Below are positions 16,796-25,023 of a stretch of DNA of 64,000 nt, one piece after another. Position 1 is the first letter of the stretch. Each line of letters opens with the position of its first letter. The stretch comes from Streptomyces flaveolus (GTDB lineage: Bacteria; Actinomycetota; Actinomycetes; Streptomycetales; Streptomycetaceae), in the NCBI RefSeq assembly GCF_014648815.1, contig NZ_BMRV01000007.1, positions 310,001 to 374,000 of the forward strand, given 5' to 3'. The position numbers and the translations under genes were made by a program. A model generated the notes under the pieces. It was not told where the DNA came from. It saw nothing but the letters and a program-made list of their open reading frames with translations, and searched no databases.

Positions 16796-17026
16796 ACCGT
16801 CCGCAGACCGGGCACCGGAGCGGCCGCGGCCACCGCCAGCGCGGTGGCCGCCCCGGCGATGCCGAGGACGGCGCCGGCCACCACGTCGCCCGGATAGCAG
16901 CGCACCGTCCACGGCACGCAGATCGCCGAGCACCCCGGCGAGGGAGTGGCGGAGCGAACGCGCCGGCCCCGCGTCCGGTGCGAGCGGACCGCTGGTGTCC
17001 CCGTCGGCGTCGGTCGGTTCGGTCAT
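16754..17026 (-). pseudogene. Internally deleted PAP2 family phosphatase
   Basis: Reading from the ATG at 17026, the first 40 or so codons (MTEPTDADG... to GDLRAVDGALL) look like the start of a Streptomyces PAP2-type phosphatase. The frame then loses similarity. In another frame the sequence continues directly with CYPGDVVAGAVLGIAGAA, the C-terminal (H)YPxDVxxG active-site block and last helix, ending at a stop at 16754. All the central helices and the first His motif are missing. The junction lies near 16900. This looks like a deletion of a few hundred bases that fused the two ends out of frame, so no working enzyme is expected. Confidence 0.6.
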
Positions 17027-17256
17027 GGGCTCCTGCTCCGTGAGGCGGTGGCGTCGGCGGAGGGCGGCCCGTGCCGCCCCGCAGGGGCGGTCGGCGCGGC
17101 CGTCCGCGAGACCCGTGTGCGAGACCCCTCTGCCGGACCAGCCTCGTCCGTGTCCCGCCGTCCGGCGCCCCGACGGCGCCCGTCCGGGCGAGTGCGCACG
17201 GCCCGCGGGTGAGCGCCCGGCGCGCCGCGGTGCGGAGTGGTCCGGGACGCGGGAAC

Positions 17257-17292
17257 GGGGTGAGGACGGGCCCTGTGGCCCGCCCTCACCCC
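17257..17292 (-). terminator. Hairpin terminator of copA
   Basis: GGGGTGAGG at 17257-17265 pairs with CCTCACCCC at 17284-17292, with a further inner stem of GGGCC and GGCCC around CTGT. It lies 14 bases beyond the copA stop codon. Confidence 0.7.
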
Positions 17293-17305
17293 GCTGGTGG
17301 GCGTG

Positions 17306-19567
17306 TCAGTTCGCGGCCTTGAAACCGCGCAGTCGCAGGCTGTTGCCGACGACGAAGACGGAGGAGAAGGCCATGGCCGCTCCGGCGAGCATCGGGTTGA
17401 GGAGCCCGGCGGCGGCGAGCGGGAGCGCGGCGATGTTGTAGGCGAAGGCCCAGAAGAGGTTGGACCTGATGGTGCCCAGCGTCTTGCGGGCCAGCCGGAC
17501 GGCGTCGGCGGCGGCACGCAGGTCGCCCCGGACGAGGGTCAGGTCACCGGCCTCGATGGCGGCGTCCGTTCCGGTGCCCATGGCCAGACCCAGGTCGGCC
17601 TGGGCGAGCGCGGCGGCGTCGTTGACCCCGTCGCCGACCATCGCGACCGAACGGCCCTCGCCCTGGAGGCGCTTGACGACGTCGACCTTGTCCTGCGGCA
17701 TGACCTCAGCGATGACGTGCTCCGCGTCGATGCCGACCTCGCGGGCGACGGAGGCGGCCACGGCCTGGTTGTCGCCGGTCAGCAGCACCGGGGTGAGGCC
17801 CAGGGCCCGCAGGCGGGTGACGGCCTCGGCGCTGGTGTCCTTGACCGCGTCGGCGACCTCGAGGACCGCCCTGACCTCACCGTCCCAGGCCACGGCGATC
17901 GCGGTACGGCCGGCCGTCTCCGCGTCGGCCTTGGCACGGGCCAGGTCCGCCGGAAGGCTCATGGCCCACTCGGCGAGCAGTCGCTCGCGGCCGACGAGGA
18001 CGGCGTGGCCGTCGACGACGCCCTGCACACCCAGTCCGGCGACGCCCGCGAAGTCCTCGGGCGTCGGCAGGGCGCCCAGCTTCTCCAGGGCGCCGTCGGC
18101 GACGGCGCGGGCGATCGGGTGCTCGGAGGAGTGCTCCAGCGCGCCCGCCAGCCGCAGTACCTCGGACTCCTCGGTGCCGGCGGCGGTGTGCACGGCGAGC
18201 AGGGTCATGCGGCCGGTGGTGACGGTGCCGGTCTTGTCCAGGACGATGGTGTCGACCTCGCGGGTGGACTCCAGGACCTCCGGGCCCTTGATGAGGATGC
18301 CGAGCTGGGCGCCGCGCCCCGTGCCGACCATCAGCGCGGTCGGCGTGGCCAGGCCCAGGGCGCAGGGGCAGGCGATGATCAGGACGGCGACGGCTGCGGT
18401 GAACGCGGCGGTCAGCCCCGCGCCGTTGCCGATCCAGAAGCCGAGCGTCGCCAGCGCGAGGGCGATGACGACCGGGACGAAGACCCCGGAGATACGGTCG
18501 GCGAGCCGCTGGGCGGCGGCCTTGCCGTTCTGCGCGTCCTCGACCAGCTTCGCCATCCGCGCCAGCTGCGTGTCGGCGCCGACCCGCGTGGCCTCGACGA
18601 CCAGCCGGCCCCCCGCGTTGAGGGTGGCCCCGGTGACGCTGTCGCCCACGCCGACCTCGACCGGCACCGACTCGCCGGTGAGCATCGACGCGTCCACGGC
18701 CGAGGCGCCCTCCACGACCGTGCCGTCGGTGGCGATCTTCTCGCCGGGACGCACCAGGAAGCGGTCGCCGGCCTTCAGGTCCCCGACCGGGATCCGCTCC
18801 TCGCGGCCCTCCCTGAGCACGGTGACGTCCTTCGCCCCCAGCTCCAGCAGGGCCTTCAGCGCGGCGCCGGCCTTGCGCTTGGAGCGGGCCTCGAAGTAGC
18901 GGCCGGCCAGGATGAACGCCGTCACTCCGGCGGCGGCCTCCAGGTAGATGTTCCCGGTACCGTCACTGCGGGCGATGGTCAGCTCGAAGGGGTGCGTCAT
19001 GCCCGGGGTGCCCGCGGTGCCGAGGAACAGCGCCCACAGCGACCACAGGAACGCCGCCGAGGTGCCGACCGAGATCAACGTGTCCATGGTCGCCGCGCCG
19101 TGCCGGGCGTTGGTGAACGCGGCCCGGTGGAACGGCCAGGCGGCGTAGGTGACCACGGGCGCCGCCAGGGTCAGCGACAGCCACTGCCAGTACTCGAACT
19201 GCAACGCCGGCACCATCGCCATCGCGATGACCGGAACGGCCAGCAGCACCGCGGTCACCAGACGCTGCCGCAGCGGCCGCAGGGCGTCCGCCTCCTCGGC
19301 CCCCGCCGTGCCCGGCACGGGCTCGGCCCGCACCGGCTCGGGTTCGCGGGCCGTGTAGCCGGTCGCCTCGACCGTGGCGATCAGCTCCGGGACGGACACG
19401 TCACCGCTGTAGTGGACCTTCGCCTTCTCCGTCGCGTAGTTGACGGTCGCGGTGACCCCCTCCATCCGGTTCAGCTTCTTCTCGATCCGGGCGGCGCACG
19501 AGGCACAGGTCATCCCGCCGATGGCGAGTTCTACCTCGGTCGGTGCACTGGTCGTACTGGTGGTCAT
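17306..19567 (-). CDS. copA: Copper-translocating P1B-type ATPase CopA
   Basis: A 753-residue P-type ATPase exporting Cu(I) from the cytoplasm. One N-terminal HMA domain carries GMTCASC (Cys21, Cys24). The membrane metal site is Cys400-Pro-Cys402 in ACPCALGLATP. The phosphorylated Asp is D444 in VLDKTGTVTTG; HSSEHPIARA is the HP motif and MVGDGVNDAAAL the hinge motif. About eight transmembrane helices fit the class. It lies 93 bases downstream of copZ on the same strand, and both are likely controlled by the CsoR box at 19954. A strong hairpin follows the stop codon. Confidence 0.95.
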   Translation of the reverse strand: MTTSTTSAPTEVELAIGGMTCASCAARIEKKLNRMEGVTATVNYATEKAKVHYSGDVSVPELIATVEATGYTAREPEPVRAEPVPGTAGAEEADALRPLRQRLVTAVLLAVPVIAMAMVPALQFEYWQWLSLTLAAPVVTYAAWPFHRAAFTNARHGAATMDTLISVGTSAAFLWSLWALFLGTAGTPGMTHPFELTIARSDGTGNIYLEAAAGVTAFILAGRYFEARSKRKAGAALKALLELGAKDVTVLREGREERIPVGDLKAGDRFLVRPGEKIATDGTVVEGASAVDASMLTGESVPVEVGVGDSVTGATLNAGGRLVVEATRVGADTQLARMAKLVEDAQNGKAAAQRLADRISGVFVPVVIALALATLGFWIGNGAGLTAAFTAAVAVLIIACPCALGLATPTALMVGTGRGAQLGILIKGPEVLESTREVDTIVLDKTGTVTTGRMTLLAVHTAAGTEESEVLRLAGALEHSSEHPIARAVADGALEKLGALPTPEDFAGVAGLGVQGVVDGHAVLVGRERLLAEWAMSLPADLARAKADAETAGRTAIAVAWDGEVRAVLEVADAVKDTSAEAVTRLRALGLTPVLLTGDNQAVAASVAREVGIDAEHVIAEVMPQDKVDVVKRLQGEGRSVAMVGDGVNDAAALAQADLGLAMGTGTDAAIEAGDLTLVRGDLRAAADAVRLARKTLGTIRSNLFWAFAYNIAALPLAAAGLLNPMLAGAAMAFSSVFVVGNSLRLRGFKAAN

Positions 19568-19660
19568 GACTGCTCCTGATGCGGGGTCCTCGGCCGGGAC
19601 CCGGTGATCCGGGTCCCGGCGGTGCGGCGTGCGGCGTGGGCGCGGGGGAGTGCGGACCGG

Positions 19661-19891
19661 TCAGACGCGGCCGGTGAGCCCGTAGCCGGCCTCGTCGACG
19701 ACCTCCGCGATCACGGCGTCGTCCGGCTCGGCGGTACCGGTGACGGTGACCCGGCCTGCGGCGACCTGTACGTCCACGGCGGTGACGCCGTCCAGCTCGC
19801 CGATCACCCGGGTCAGCGTCGCCTTGCAGTGGCCGCAGCTCATGCCGGAGACGGCGTAAGTGGTGCTGACGGCGCGTGCGGTGGAAGCCAT
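19661..19891 (-). CDS. copZ: Copper chaperone CopZ (HMA domain)
   Basis: A 76-residue heavy-metal-associated domain protein with the Cu(I)-binding motif GMSCGHCKATL near residues 16-26 and the ferredoxin-like beta-alpha-beta pattern to the end. It carries cytosolic Cu(I) to CopA or to the copper repressor. The ATG at 19891 starts MASTARAVSTTYAVSG; upstream open frame crosses the promoter and is not coding. It is first in the copZ-copA operon, under a promoter (-35 TTGCGT, -10 TATACA on the minus strand) whose spacer contains a CsoR box. Confidence 0.93.
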   Translation of the reverse strand: MASTARAVSTTYAVSGMSCGHCKATLTRVIGELDGVTAVDVQVAAGRVTVTGTAEPDDAVIAEVVDEAGYGLTGRV

Positions 19892-19953
19892 GGGTCCTCC
19901 GGATAGGTGACGCCCCGAATACGGGGCTGGGGTATGCCTGCCGAGAACATGTA

Positions 19954-19968
19954 TACCCCTGGGGGGTA
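19954..19968 (-). promoter_or_regulatory. CsoR operator in copZ-copA promoter
   Basis: TACCCCTGGGGGGTA is a G/C-tract palindrome matching the actinobacterial CsoR consensus. It lies in the 17-base spacer between -35 TTGCGT (plus-strand 19973-19978) and -10 TATACA (19950-19955) of the leftward copZ promoter. CsoR would repress until Cu(I) binds. A weaker related block, ATACGGGGCTGGGGTAT, is at 19919-19935 in the leader. Confidence 0.85.
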
Positions 19969-20001
19969 CCGAACGCAACCCTCGACGGCGACTTGACTGC
20001 G

Positions 20002-20016
20002 TACCCCCTGGGGGTA
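20002..20016 (+). promoter_or_regulatory. CsoR operator in rightward copper promoter
   Basis: TACCCCCTGGGGGTA is a perfect CsoR-type palindrome. It sits between -35 TTGACT (19993-19998) and -10 TATGGT (20015-20020), with a 16-base spacer, of the promoter for the His-rich membrane protein. The promoter and box mirror the divergent copZ promoter. Confidence 0.85.
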
Positions 20017-20080
20017 TGGTGAAGTGCATGAAGAGGCGCCCGCAGGAGCCGGGCGCCCGGCAATCGAGGAGACGACCGCC

Positions 20081-21061
20081 ATGAGTACGGGACTGAACAC
20101 CGGACTGAGGATCACCGCGTTCACCGCCGCCCTGGCCGCCACGTTCGGCACGGCGTACGGCGTGGGCAAGGTCGTCGAGCCGGTCGTCGCGGACGCCCCG
20201 CCGGCCGCCCACGAGGAACACGCGGGCGAGCGGTCGGACCCGGGTGGGGACGGCGGCCACGCGGGTCACGAGAGTGAGCCTGCCGGCGGCCTGCAGATCT
20301 CCGAGAACGGCTACACGCTCGACCTCGCCACCCCGCGCGTCACCGCCGGTCAGCGCACCGAGCTGCGCTTCACCGTCCGCGACGACGACGGCAGGGCCGT
20401 CGCCGCGTACCAGCGCGAGCACGACAAGGAGCTCCACCTCATCGTCGCCTCACGCGATCTGGTCACCTACCGCCACCTGCACCCCACCCGCGCCGCCGAC
20501 GGCACCTGGAGCACCCCCGTCGACCTGCCCCGCGCGGGCGGCTACCGCGTCTTCGCCGACTTCACCCCGGCCGAGAAGGGCGCGGAGAACCTCACCCTGG
20601 GCGCGGACCTCGCGGCCGGCGGCGCCTACGAGCCCGCGGACCTGCCGGCTCCCGGCAGCACCGCGCGGACCGGCGGCTACCGGGTCGAACTCGCCGGGTC
20701 CCTGAGCCCCGGCAAGGCGGGCGAGCTGAAGCTGAAGGTCTCGCGAAACGGCGCACCCGTCACCGACCTCCAGCCCTACCTCGGCGCCTACGGCCACCTC
20801 GTCGCCCTGCGCTCCGGCGACCTCGCCTACCTGCACGTCCACCCGAACGGCGAACCCGGCGACGGCACCACCAAGCCCGGCCCGGAGATCTCCTTCACGG
20901 CCACCGCGCCCAGCACCGGCACCTACCGTCTCTTCCTCGACTTCCAGCACCAGGGCAAGGTCCACACCGCCGCGTTCACCGTGCGGGCCGGATCGGCCCC
21001 CGCCGGACAGGAGACGGCACCGAGCGCCACGCCCGAGCACACCGACGGCCACGCCCACTGA
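20081..21061 (+). CDS. Copper-regulated His-rich membrane-anchored protein
   Basis: A 326-residue protein with one N-terminal transmembrane or signal segment (ITAFTAALAATFGTAYGVGKVV) and an extracytoplasmic part. A His-rich stretch (residues 45-66, HEEHAGERSDPGGDGGHAGH) is followed by two similar beta-sandwich units: each ends in a His-x-His motif (TYRHLHP near 130, YLHVHP near 250) and a GxYRxFxDF segment. A second His cluster (TPEHTDGHAH) ends the chain. GAGGAG precedes the ATG at 20081. The CsoR box in its promoter makes a role in periplasmic copper binding or tolerance likely. The internal duplication is my reading; no enzyme family is recognised. Confidence 0.8.
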   Translation: MSTGLNTGLRITAFTAALAATFGTAYGVGKVVEPVVADAPPAAHEEHAGERSDPGGDGGHAGHESEPAGGLQISENGYTLDLATPRVTAGQRTELRFTVRDDDGRAVAAYQREHDKELHLIVASRDLVTYRHLHPTRAADGTWSTPVDLPRAGGYRVFADFTPAEKGAENLTLGADLAAGGAYEPADLPAPGSTARTGGYRVELAGSLSPGKAGELKLKVSRNGAPVTDLQPYLGAYGHLVALRSGDLAYLHVHPNGEPGDGTTKPGPEISFTATAPSTGTYRLFLDFQHQGKVHTAAFTVRAGSAPAGQETAPSATPEHTDGHAH

Positions 21062-21070
21062 CGGGCCGGG

Positions 21071-21850
21071 CTACGCCATGACGACCCGGATCCCCGCCTC
21101 CTCGAACCGCTGGACGGTCTCCGGGTCGGCCGCGCCGTCCGTGACCAGCGTGTCCACCGTCTCGGCGGCGCAGATCCGGGCGAACGCCCGCCGGCCCAGC
21201 TTGCTGGAGTCGGCGGCCACCACCACGCGCTCGGCGCGCTCGCACAGCAGCCGGTTGATCGCGGCCTCCGCCTCGTCGTGGGCCGCGGCGCCGTGCGTGA
21301 CGTCGAGGGCCACGACCCCCAGTACCGCCACGTCGAGCGTGACCTGGCCGAGCACCCCGTCCGCCAGCGGCCCGATCAGCTCGTAGGACTGCGCCCGGGC
21401 CACCCCACCGGTCACCACGATCTTGAACTGCGGCCGGACCGCCAGCTCGTTGGCGATGTTCAGCGCGTTCGTGACCACCGTCAGCGCCGGCGTGCCGGAG
21501 GTCAGATCGGCGCGCACCGCCAGAGCGCGCGCCACCTCGGTGGTGGTCGTGCCCCCGGTCAGGCCCACCGCCTCGCCCGGCGCCACCAGCGCGGCGACGG
21601 CCTGCGCGATGCGCTGCTTCTCCGAGGCCCGGCGGGCGGTCTTGTAGCGCAGCGGCAGCTCGTACGACACCCCGTGGACGACCGCGCCCCCGCGCGTGCG
21701 CACGAGCATCTGCTGCTCCGCCAGCCGGTCGAAGTCACGGCGGATCGTCGCGGCCGACACCTCGAGTTCGGTCGCCGCCTCCTCGACGTCCAGGCGGCCT
21801 CGCTCGACGAGCAGCTCCAGCAGCGCCTTCCAGCGGGCGTCGCGCGACAT
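21071..21850 (-). CDS. DeoR/GlpR family regulator of sugar metabolism
   Basis: A 259-residue DeoR-type repressor. The N-terminal helix-turn-helix is MSRDARWKALLELLVERGRLDVEEAATELEVSAATIRRDFDRL, and the C-terminal DeoRC effector domain (NagB-like) has LTGGTTTTEVARAL, TVVTNALNIANEL and VVAADSSKLGRRAF. Such proteins sense phosphorylated sugars. The ATG at 21850 gives the standard family N-terminus. It is divergent from the SIS isomerase and aldolase genes and should regulate them. It ends 9 bases from the copper-protein stop, convergently. Confidence 0.92.
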   Translation of the reverse strand: MSRDARWKALLELLVERGRLDVEEAATELEVSAATIRRDFDRLAEQQMLVRTRGGAVVHGVSYELPLRYKTARRASEKQRIAQAVAALVAPGEAVGLTGGTTTTEVARALAVRADLTSGTPALTVVTNALNIANELAVRPQFKIVVTGGVARAQSYELIGPLADGVLGQVTLDVAVLGVVALDVTHGAAAHDEAEAAINRLLCERAERVVVAADSSKLGRRAFARICAAETVDTLVTDGAADPETVQRFEEAGIRVVMA

Positions 21851-21910
21851 CCGCGCCTCCGTTCCTCGATCTCCCGCCGACCCTAGCGCACGGTCCTCCT
21901 CTGCCTGATT

Positions 21911-21957
21911 GCTTGATAGTGCTCGAAAGTTCGCTGTATCTTGCAGAAACAATCAAG
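21911..21957. promoter_or_regulatory. Candidate DeoR operator region
   Basis: An AT-rich block in the divergent DeoR/isomerase gap contains CTTGAT (21911) and ATCAAG (21952) as inverted half-sites, with TCGAAAGTTCGC between them. Placement between a DeoR gene and its likely targets supports an operator, but the exact boxes are inferred. Confidence 0.4.
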
Positions 21958-21997
21958 GGAGCCAGGTCCACTCAGGGACTGATCGGGAGTGTGCGGC

Positions 21998-22879
21998 ATG
22001 ACGTACGTCGAGGACGAGCTCAACAGCCAGCCCGAGTGCTGGACACGCGCCGCCGCCGAGGCGGCCGGGCACGCGAAGGTGCTGCCGGCGGCGGGGGAGC
22101 GGGTGGCGATTGTCGGCTGCGGCACCTCGTACTTCATGGCGCAGTCGGTGGCGGCGCTGCGCGAGGAGGCGGGCCTGGGCGAGACGGACGCCTTCGCCGC
22201 GTCCGAGTTCCCGCGGGGCCGCGCCTACGACCGTGTCGTGGCCCTCACCCGTTCCGGCACCACCACCGAAGTGCTGGGCCTGCTCGACGCGTTGAAGGGC
22301 CGTACCCGCACCGTCGCGCTCACCGCCGACCCGGACACGCCCGTCATGGCCGCCGCCGACGACGTCGTCGTCCTCGCGTACGCGGACGAGCGGTCGGTCG
22401 TGCAGACCCGGTTCGCGACCACGGCCCTGACCCTGCTCCGCGCCCACCTGGGCCTGCACACCGAGGCCGCCGTCGCCGACGCCCGCACCGCACTCACCAG
22501 CGAGCTGCCCCAAGGGCTCGTCGACCGCACCCAGTTCACCTTCCTCGGCCGCGGCTGGACGGTGGGACTGGCCAACGAGGCCGGGCTGAAGATGCGCGAG
22601 GCCTCCCTGTCCTGGACCGAGGCGTACCCGGCGATGGAGTACCGGCACGGCCCCATCAGCATCAGCACCTCGGGCACGGCGACCTGGATGTTCGGCGAGG
22701 CCCCCGACGGACTGGCCGAGCAGGTCCGGGACACCGGTGCGCTGTGGGTGGCCGGGGACCTCGACCCGCTCGCCGAACTGGTCCGCGCCCAGCGGCTCGC
22801 CGTCGCCGTCGCCGCCTCCCGCGGCCTCGACCCGGACCACCCCCGCCACCTCACCCGCTCGGTGATCCTCGCCCCCTGA
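21998..22879 (+). CDS. SIS domain sugar-phosphate isomerase (AgaS-like)
   Basis: A 293-residue protein with two SIS domains resembling AgaS and the isomerase half of glucosamine-6-phosphate synthase. The first SIS domain has VAIVGCGTSYFMAQSVAAL, then LTRSGTTTEVLGLLDAL; the second has GRGWTVGLANEAGLKMREA and EYRHGPISISTSG. AgaS enzymes convert amino-sugar phosphates (galactosamine-6-phosphate to tagatose-6-phosphate with deamination). The ATG at 21998 has GGGAG eight bases upstream. The aldolase gene follows 62 bases downstream, and the divergent DeoR protein is the likely regulator. Confidence 0.85.
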   Translation: MTYVEDELNSQPECWTRAAAEAAGHAKVLPAAGERVAIVGCGTSYFMAQSVAALREEAGLGETDAFAASEFPRGRAYDRVVALTRSGTTTEVLGLLDALKGRTRTVALTADPDTPVMAAADDVVVLAYADERSVVQTRFATTALTLLRAHLGLHTEAAVADARTALTSELPQGLVDRTQFTFLGRGWTVGLANEAGLKMREASLSWTEAYPAMEYRHGPISISTSGTATWMFGEAPDGLAEQVRDTGALWVAGDLDPLAELVRAQRLAVAVAASRGLDPDHPRHLTRSVILAP

Positions 22880-22941
22880 CGCCCGTCCGACGCCCGAGAA
22901 GCACCGAGAAGAACCGGGAAAGTCCGGGAACAGGAGACTCC

Positions 22942-23802
22942 GTGCCCCTCGCCACCACCGGCGACCTGATCACCCGCGCCGCCGGCGTGCGCTCCGCCGT
23001 CGCCGCGTTCAACGTCATCACCCTGGAGCACATCGAGGCCGTCGTCGCCGGCGCCGAGTCCGTGGGAGCACCCGTCGTGCTCCAGGTCAGCGAGAACGCG
23101 GTGAAGTTCCGTTACGGCCGCCTGCTGCCGCTCGCCCGCGCCGCGGTCGCCGCCGCCGAGGCCGCTGCCGTGCCCGTCGCCCTCCACCTCGACCACGTCC
23201 AGAGCGACGCCTTGCTGCGCCAGGCCCCGGACGCCGGATTCAGCTCCGTGATGTACGACGCCTCACGGCTGCCGTACACGGAGAACCTCGCCGCGACCCG
23301 GGCCGCCGCCGACTGGGCCCATGCCCAGGGGCTGTGGATCGAGGCCGAGTTGGGAGAAGTGGGCGGCAAGAACGGCGAGGCGCCGCTCGACGCGCACGCG
23401 CCCGGCGCCCGCACCGACCCCGCCGAGGCCCGTGCCTTCGTCGCCGACTCCGCGGTGGACGCCCTGGCCGTCGCCGTCGGCAGCAGCCACGCCATGACCA
23501 CACGTACCGCCGCACTCGACCACGACCTGCTCAAGGAGCTGTCCGGAACGCTGGACGTGCCGCTCGTGCTGCACGGCTCCTCCGGAGTCCCGGACGGCGA
23601 ACTCGCCGCGGCGGTCGCGGGCGGCATCGCCAAGGTCAACGTCGGCACCGCGCTCAACATCGCCATGACGGGCGCGATCAGGGAGTACCTCGCCTCCCAC
23701 CCCGACGCCGTCGACTCGCGCCGCTACCTCACCGTGGGCAGGGAGGCCATGGTGCGGACCGTCGCGGCGCTCACCCGGGTGGTCACCGGCGCTACCGCTT
23801 GA
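22942..23802 (+). CDS. Class II fructose/tagatose-bisphosphate aldolase family protein
   Basis: A 286-residue zinc-dependent aldolase. Family segments are AAFNVITLEHIEAVVAGA, LHLDHVQS (Asp and zinc-binding His), EAELGEVGGKNGE, VGSSHAM (zinc His), LHGSSGVPD (zinc His) and AKVNVGTALN. These enzymes cleave a ketose-1,6-bisphosphate to glyceraldehyde-3-phosphate and dihydroxyacetone phosphate; next to an AgaS-like isomerase, tagatose-1,6-bisphosphate is a plausible substrate. The GTG at 22942 has CAGGAG upstream. Its 3' end overlaps the convergent methyltransferase gene by 11 bases. Confidence 0.9.
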   Translation: MPLATTGDLITRAAGVRSAVAAFNVITLEHIEAVVAGAESVGAPVVLQVSENAVKFRYGRLLPLARAAVAAAEAAAVPVALHLDHVQSDALLRQAPDAGFSSVMYDASRLPYTENLAATRAAADWAHAQGLWIEAELGEVGGKNGEAPLDAHAPGARTDPAEARAFVADSAVDALAVAVGSSHAMTTRTAALDHDLLKELSGTLDVPLVLHGSSGVPDGELAAAVAGGIAKVNVGTALNIAMTGAIREYLASHPDAVDSRRYLTVGREAMVRTVAALTRVVTGATA

Positions 23803-24946
23803 CGGCCTTCAGCACCACGAACTTGCGGTCGCTCGCCACGAGATGGCTGTTGCCGAACAGCCGCCGCAGCTTGACGTGGTAGCCGAGGTGCCGGTTGCCG
23901 ACCACCCACAGCTCACCGCCGGGGCGCAGCACCCGCTTCGCCCCGGTGAACATCCGCCACGCCGTGGCGTCGGTCGTCGCCTGGTGGGAGTGGAACGGCG
24001 GATTGTTGAGCACCAGGTCCACGCTGCCGTCCGGCACCCCGGCCAGCCCGTCGCCGACCCGGAACTCCGCCTGCCCCGGCACCCCGTTCGCCTTGTACGT
24101 GGCCTCCGCCGAGGCCACGGCCTGGAACGACTCGTCGGTGAACAGGACCTCGGCGTCCGGATCGGCCAGCGCCACCGCCGTACCGACCACGCCGTTGCCG
24201 CAGCCCAGGTCCACCACCCGCCGGGCGCCCCGGCCGTCCGGCAGGTGCTGGAGGAAGAGCCGGGTGCCGATGTCGAGCCGGTCCGCGCAGAAGACGCCGG
24301 CGTGGTTGACGACCGTCCGGCCCGAGAGCGCGCCGATACCCTCGGGCAGCGGGTAGCTGAGCGGCCACGGGTTGGCGGGCCGTGCCCGCGCGGGATCGGG
24401 CGTGCTGAAGACGAGCCGTGCCTTCTTCTCGGCGAGCGAAGTGCGGGTCGGGCCGATGATCCGCTCGAACAGCGCGAGCGTCGAGGTGTGGATCTCCTTG
24501 ACCATGCCGGTGCCGACGACGACCGTGCCCTCGTGCACGGCGGGCGCCAGCCGCAGCAGCTGGTCCTCCAGCAGCGCCAGGCTCTTCGGCACCCGCACCA
24601 GCAGGACGTCGATCCGCCCGGGCGGCGGGTCCTGCGTGGTGAGCAGCCGCACCGAGCCGGGCTCCACGCCGTTGCGCGCCAGGTTGGCGCGGGTCGCCTC
24701 CTGGGCGAGGTGGGAGTCGGTGATCTGCACCGGCCGGTGCGCCGCCAGCGCCGTCACCAGCGCACCCCAGCGGTCGCCGGCCACCACGACCGTGCCGGAC
24801 AGCGGGACCTCCTGGTCCGCCAGATGCCGGAGCAGGTACTCGTCGGAGGCGTCCCAGGCGCGCAGCCGGTCGCGCGGATCCTCGGGGAAGCGGGCCAGCG
24901 TGTGCTCGCCCCACGGAGTCGTCATACGGTCGCTGCGGTCGTTCAT
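23792..24946 (-). CDS. RsmC/RlmG-like rRNA (guanine-N2) methyltransferase
   Basis: A 384-residue class I methyltransferase with the two-domain layout of RsmC and RlmG: a degenerate N-terminal Rossmann domain (residues 1-190) and a catalytic C-terminal one. The SAM-binding loop is VVDLGCGNGVVGT near residue 245 and the catalytic NNPPFHSHQ is near residue 316; N-P-P-F is typical of guanine-N2 methyltransferases acting on rRNA. The exact rRNA position cannot be told from sequence. The ATG at 24946 begins MNDRSDRMTTPWGEH; an internal ATG eight codons in is the alternative. Confidence 0.85.
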   Translation of the reverse strand: MNDRSDRMTTPWGEHTLARFPEDPRDRLRAWDASDEYLLRHLADQEVPLSGTVVVAGDRWGALVTALAAHRPVQITDSHLAQEATRANLARNGVEPGSVRLLTTQDPPPGRIDVLLVRVPKSLALLEDQLLRLAPAVHEGTVVVGTGMVKEIHTSTLALFERIIGPTRTSLAEKKARLVFSTPDPARARPANPWPLSYPLPEGIGALSGRTVVNHAGVFCADRLDIGTRLFLQHLPDGRGARRVVDLGCGNGVVGTAVALADPDAEVLFTDESFQAVASAEATYKANGVPGQAEFRVGDGLAGVPDGSVDLVLNNPPFHSHQATTDATAWRMFTGAKRVLRPGGELWVVGNRHLGYHVKLRRLFGNSHLVASDRKFVVLKAVKR

Positions 24947-25023
24947 CGTGCGTCCAGGCTAGCGGAGCCGCAGCTCAGACCGGATCGGGACGGTCGGGCG
25001 GGGCGGTCGGGCAGGATGGACGC

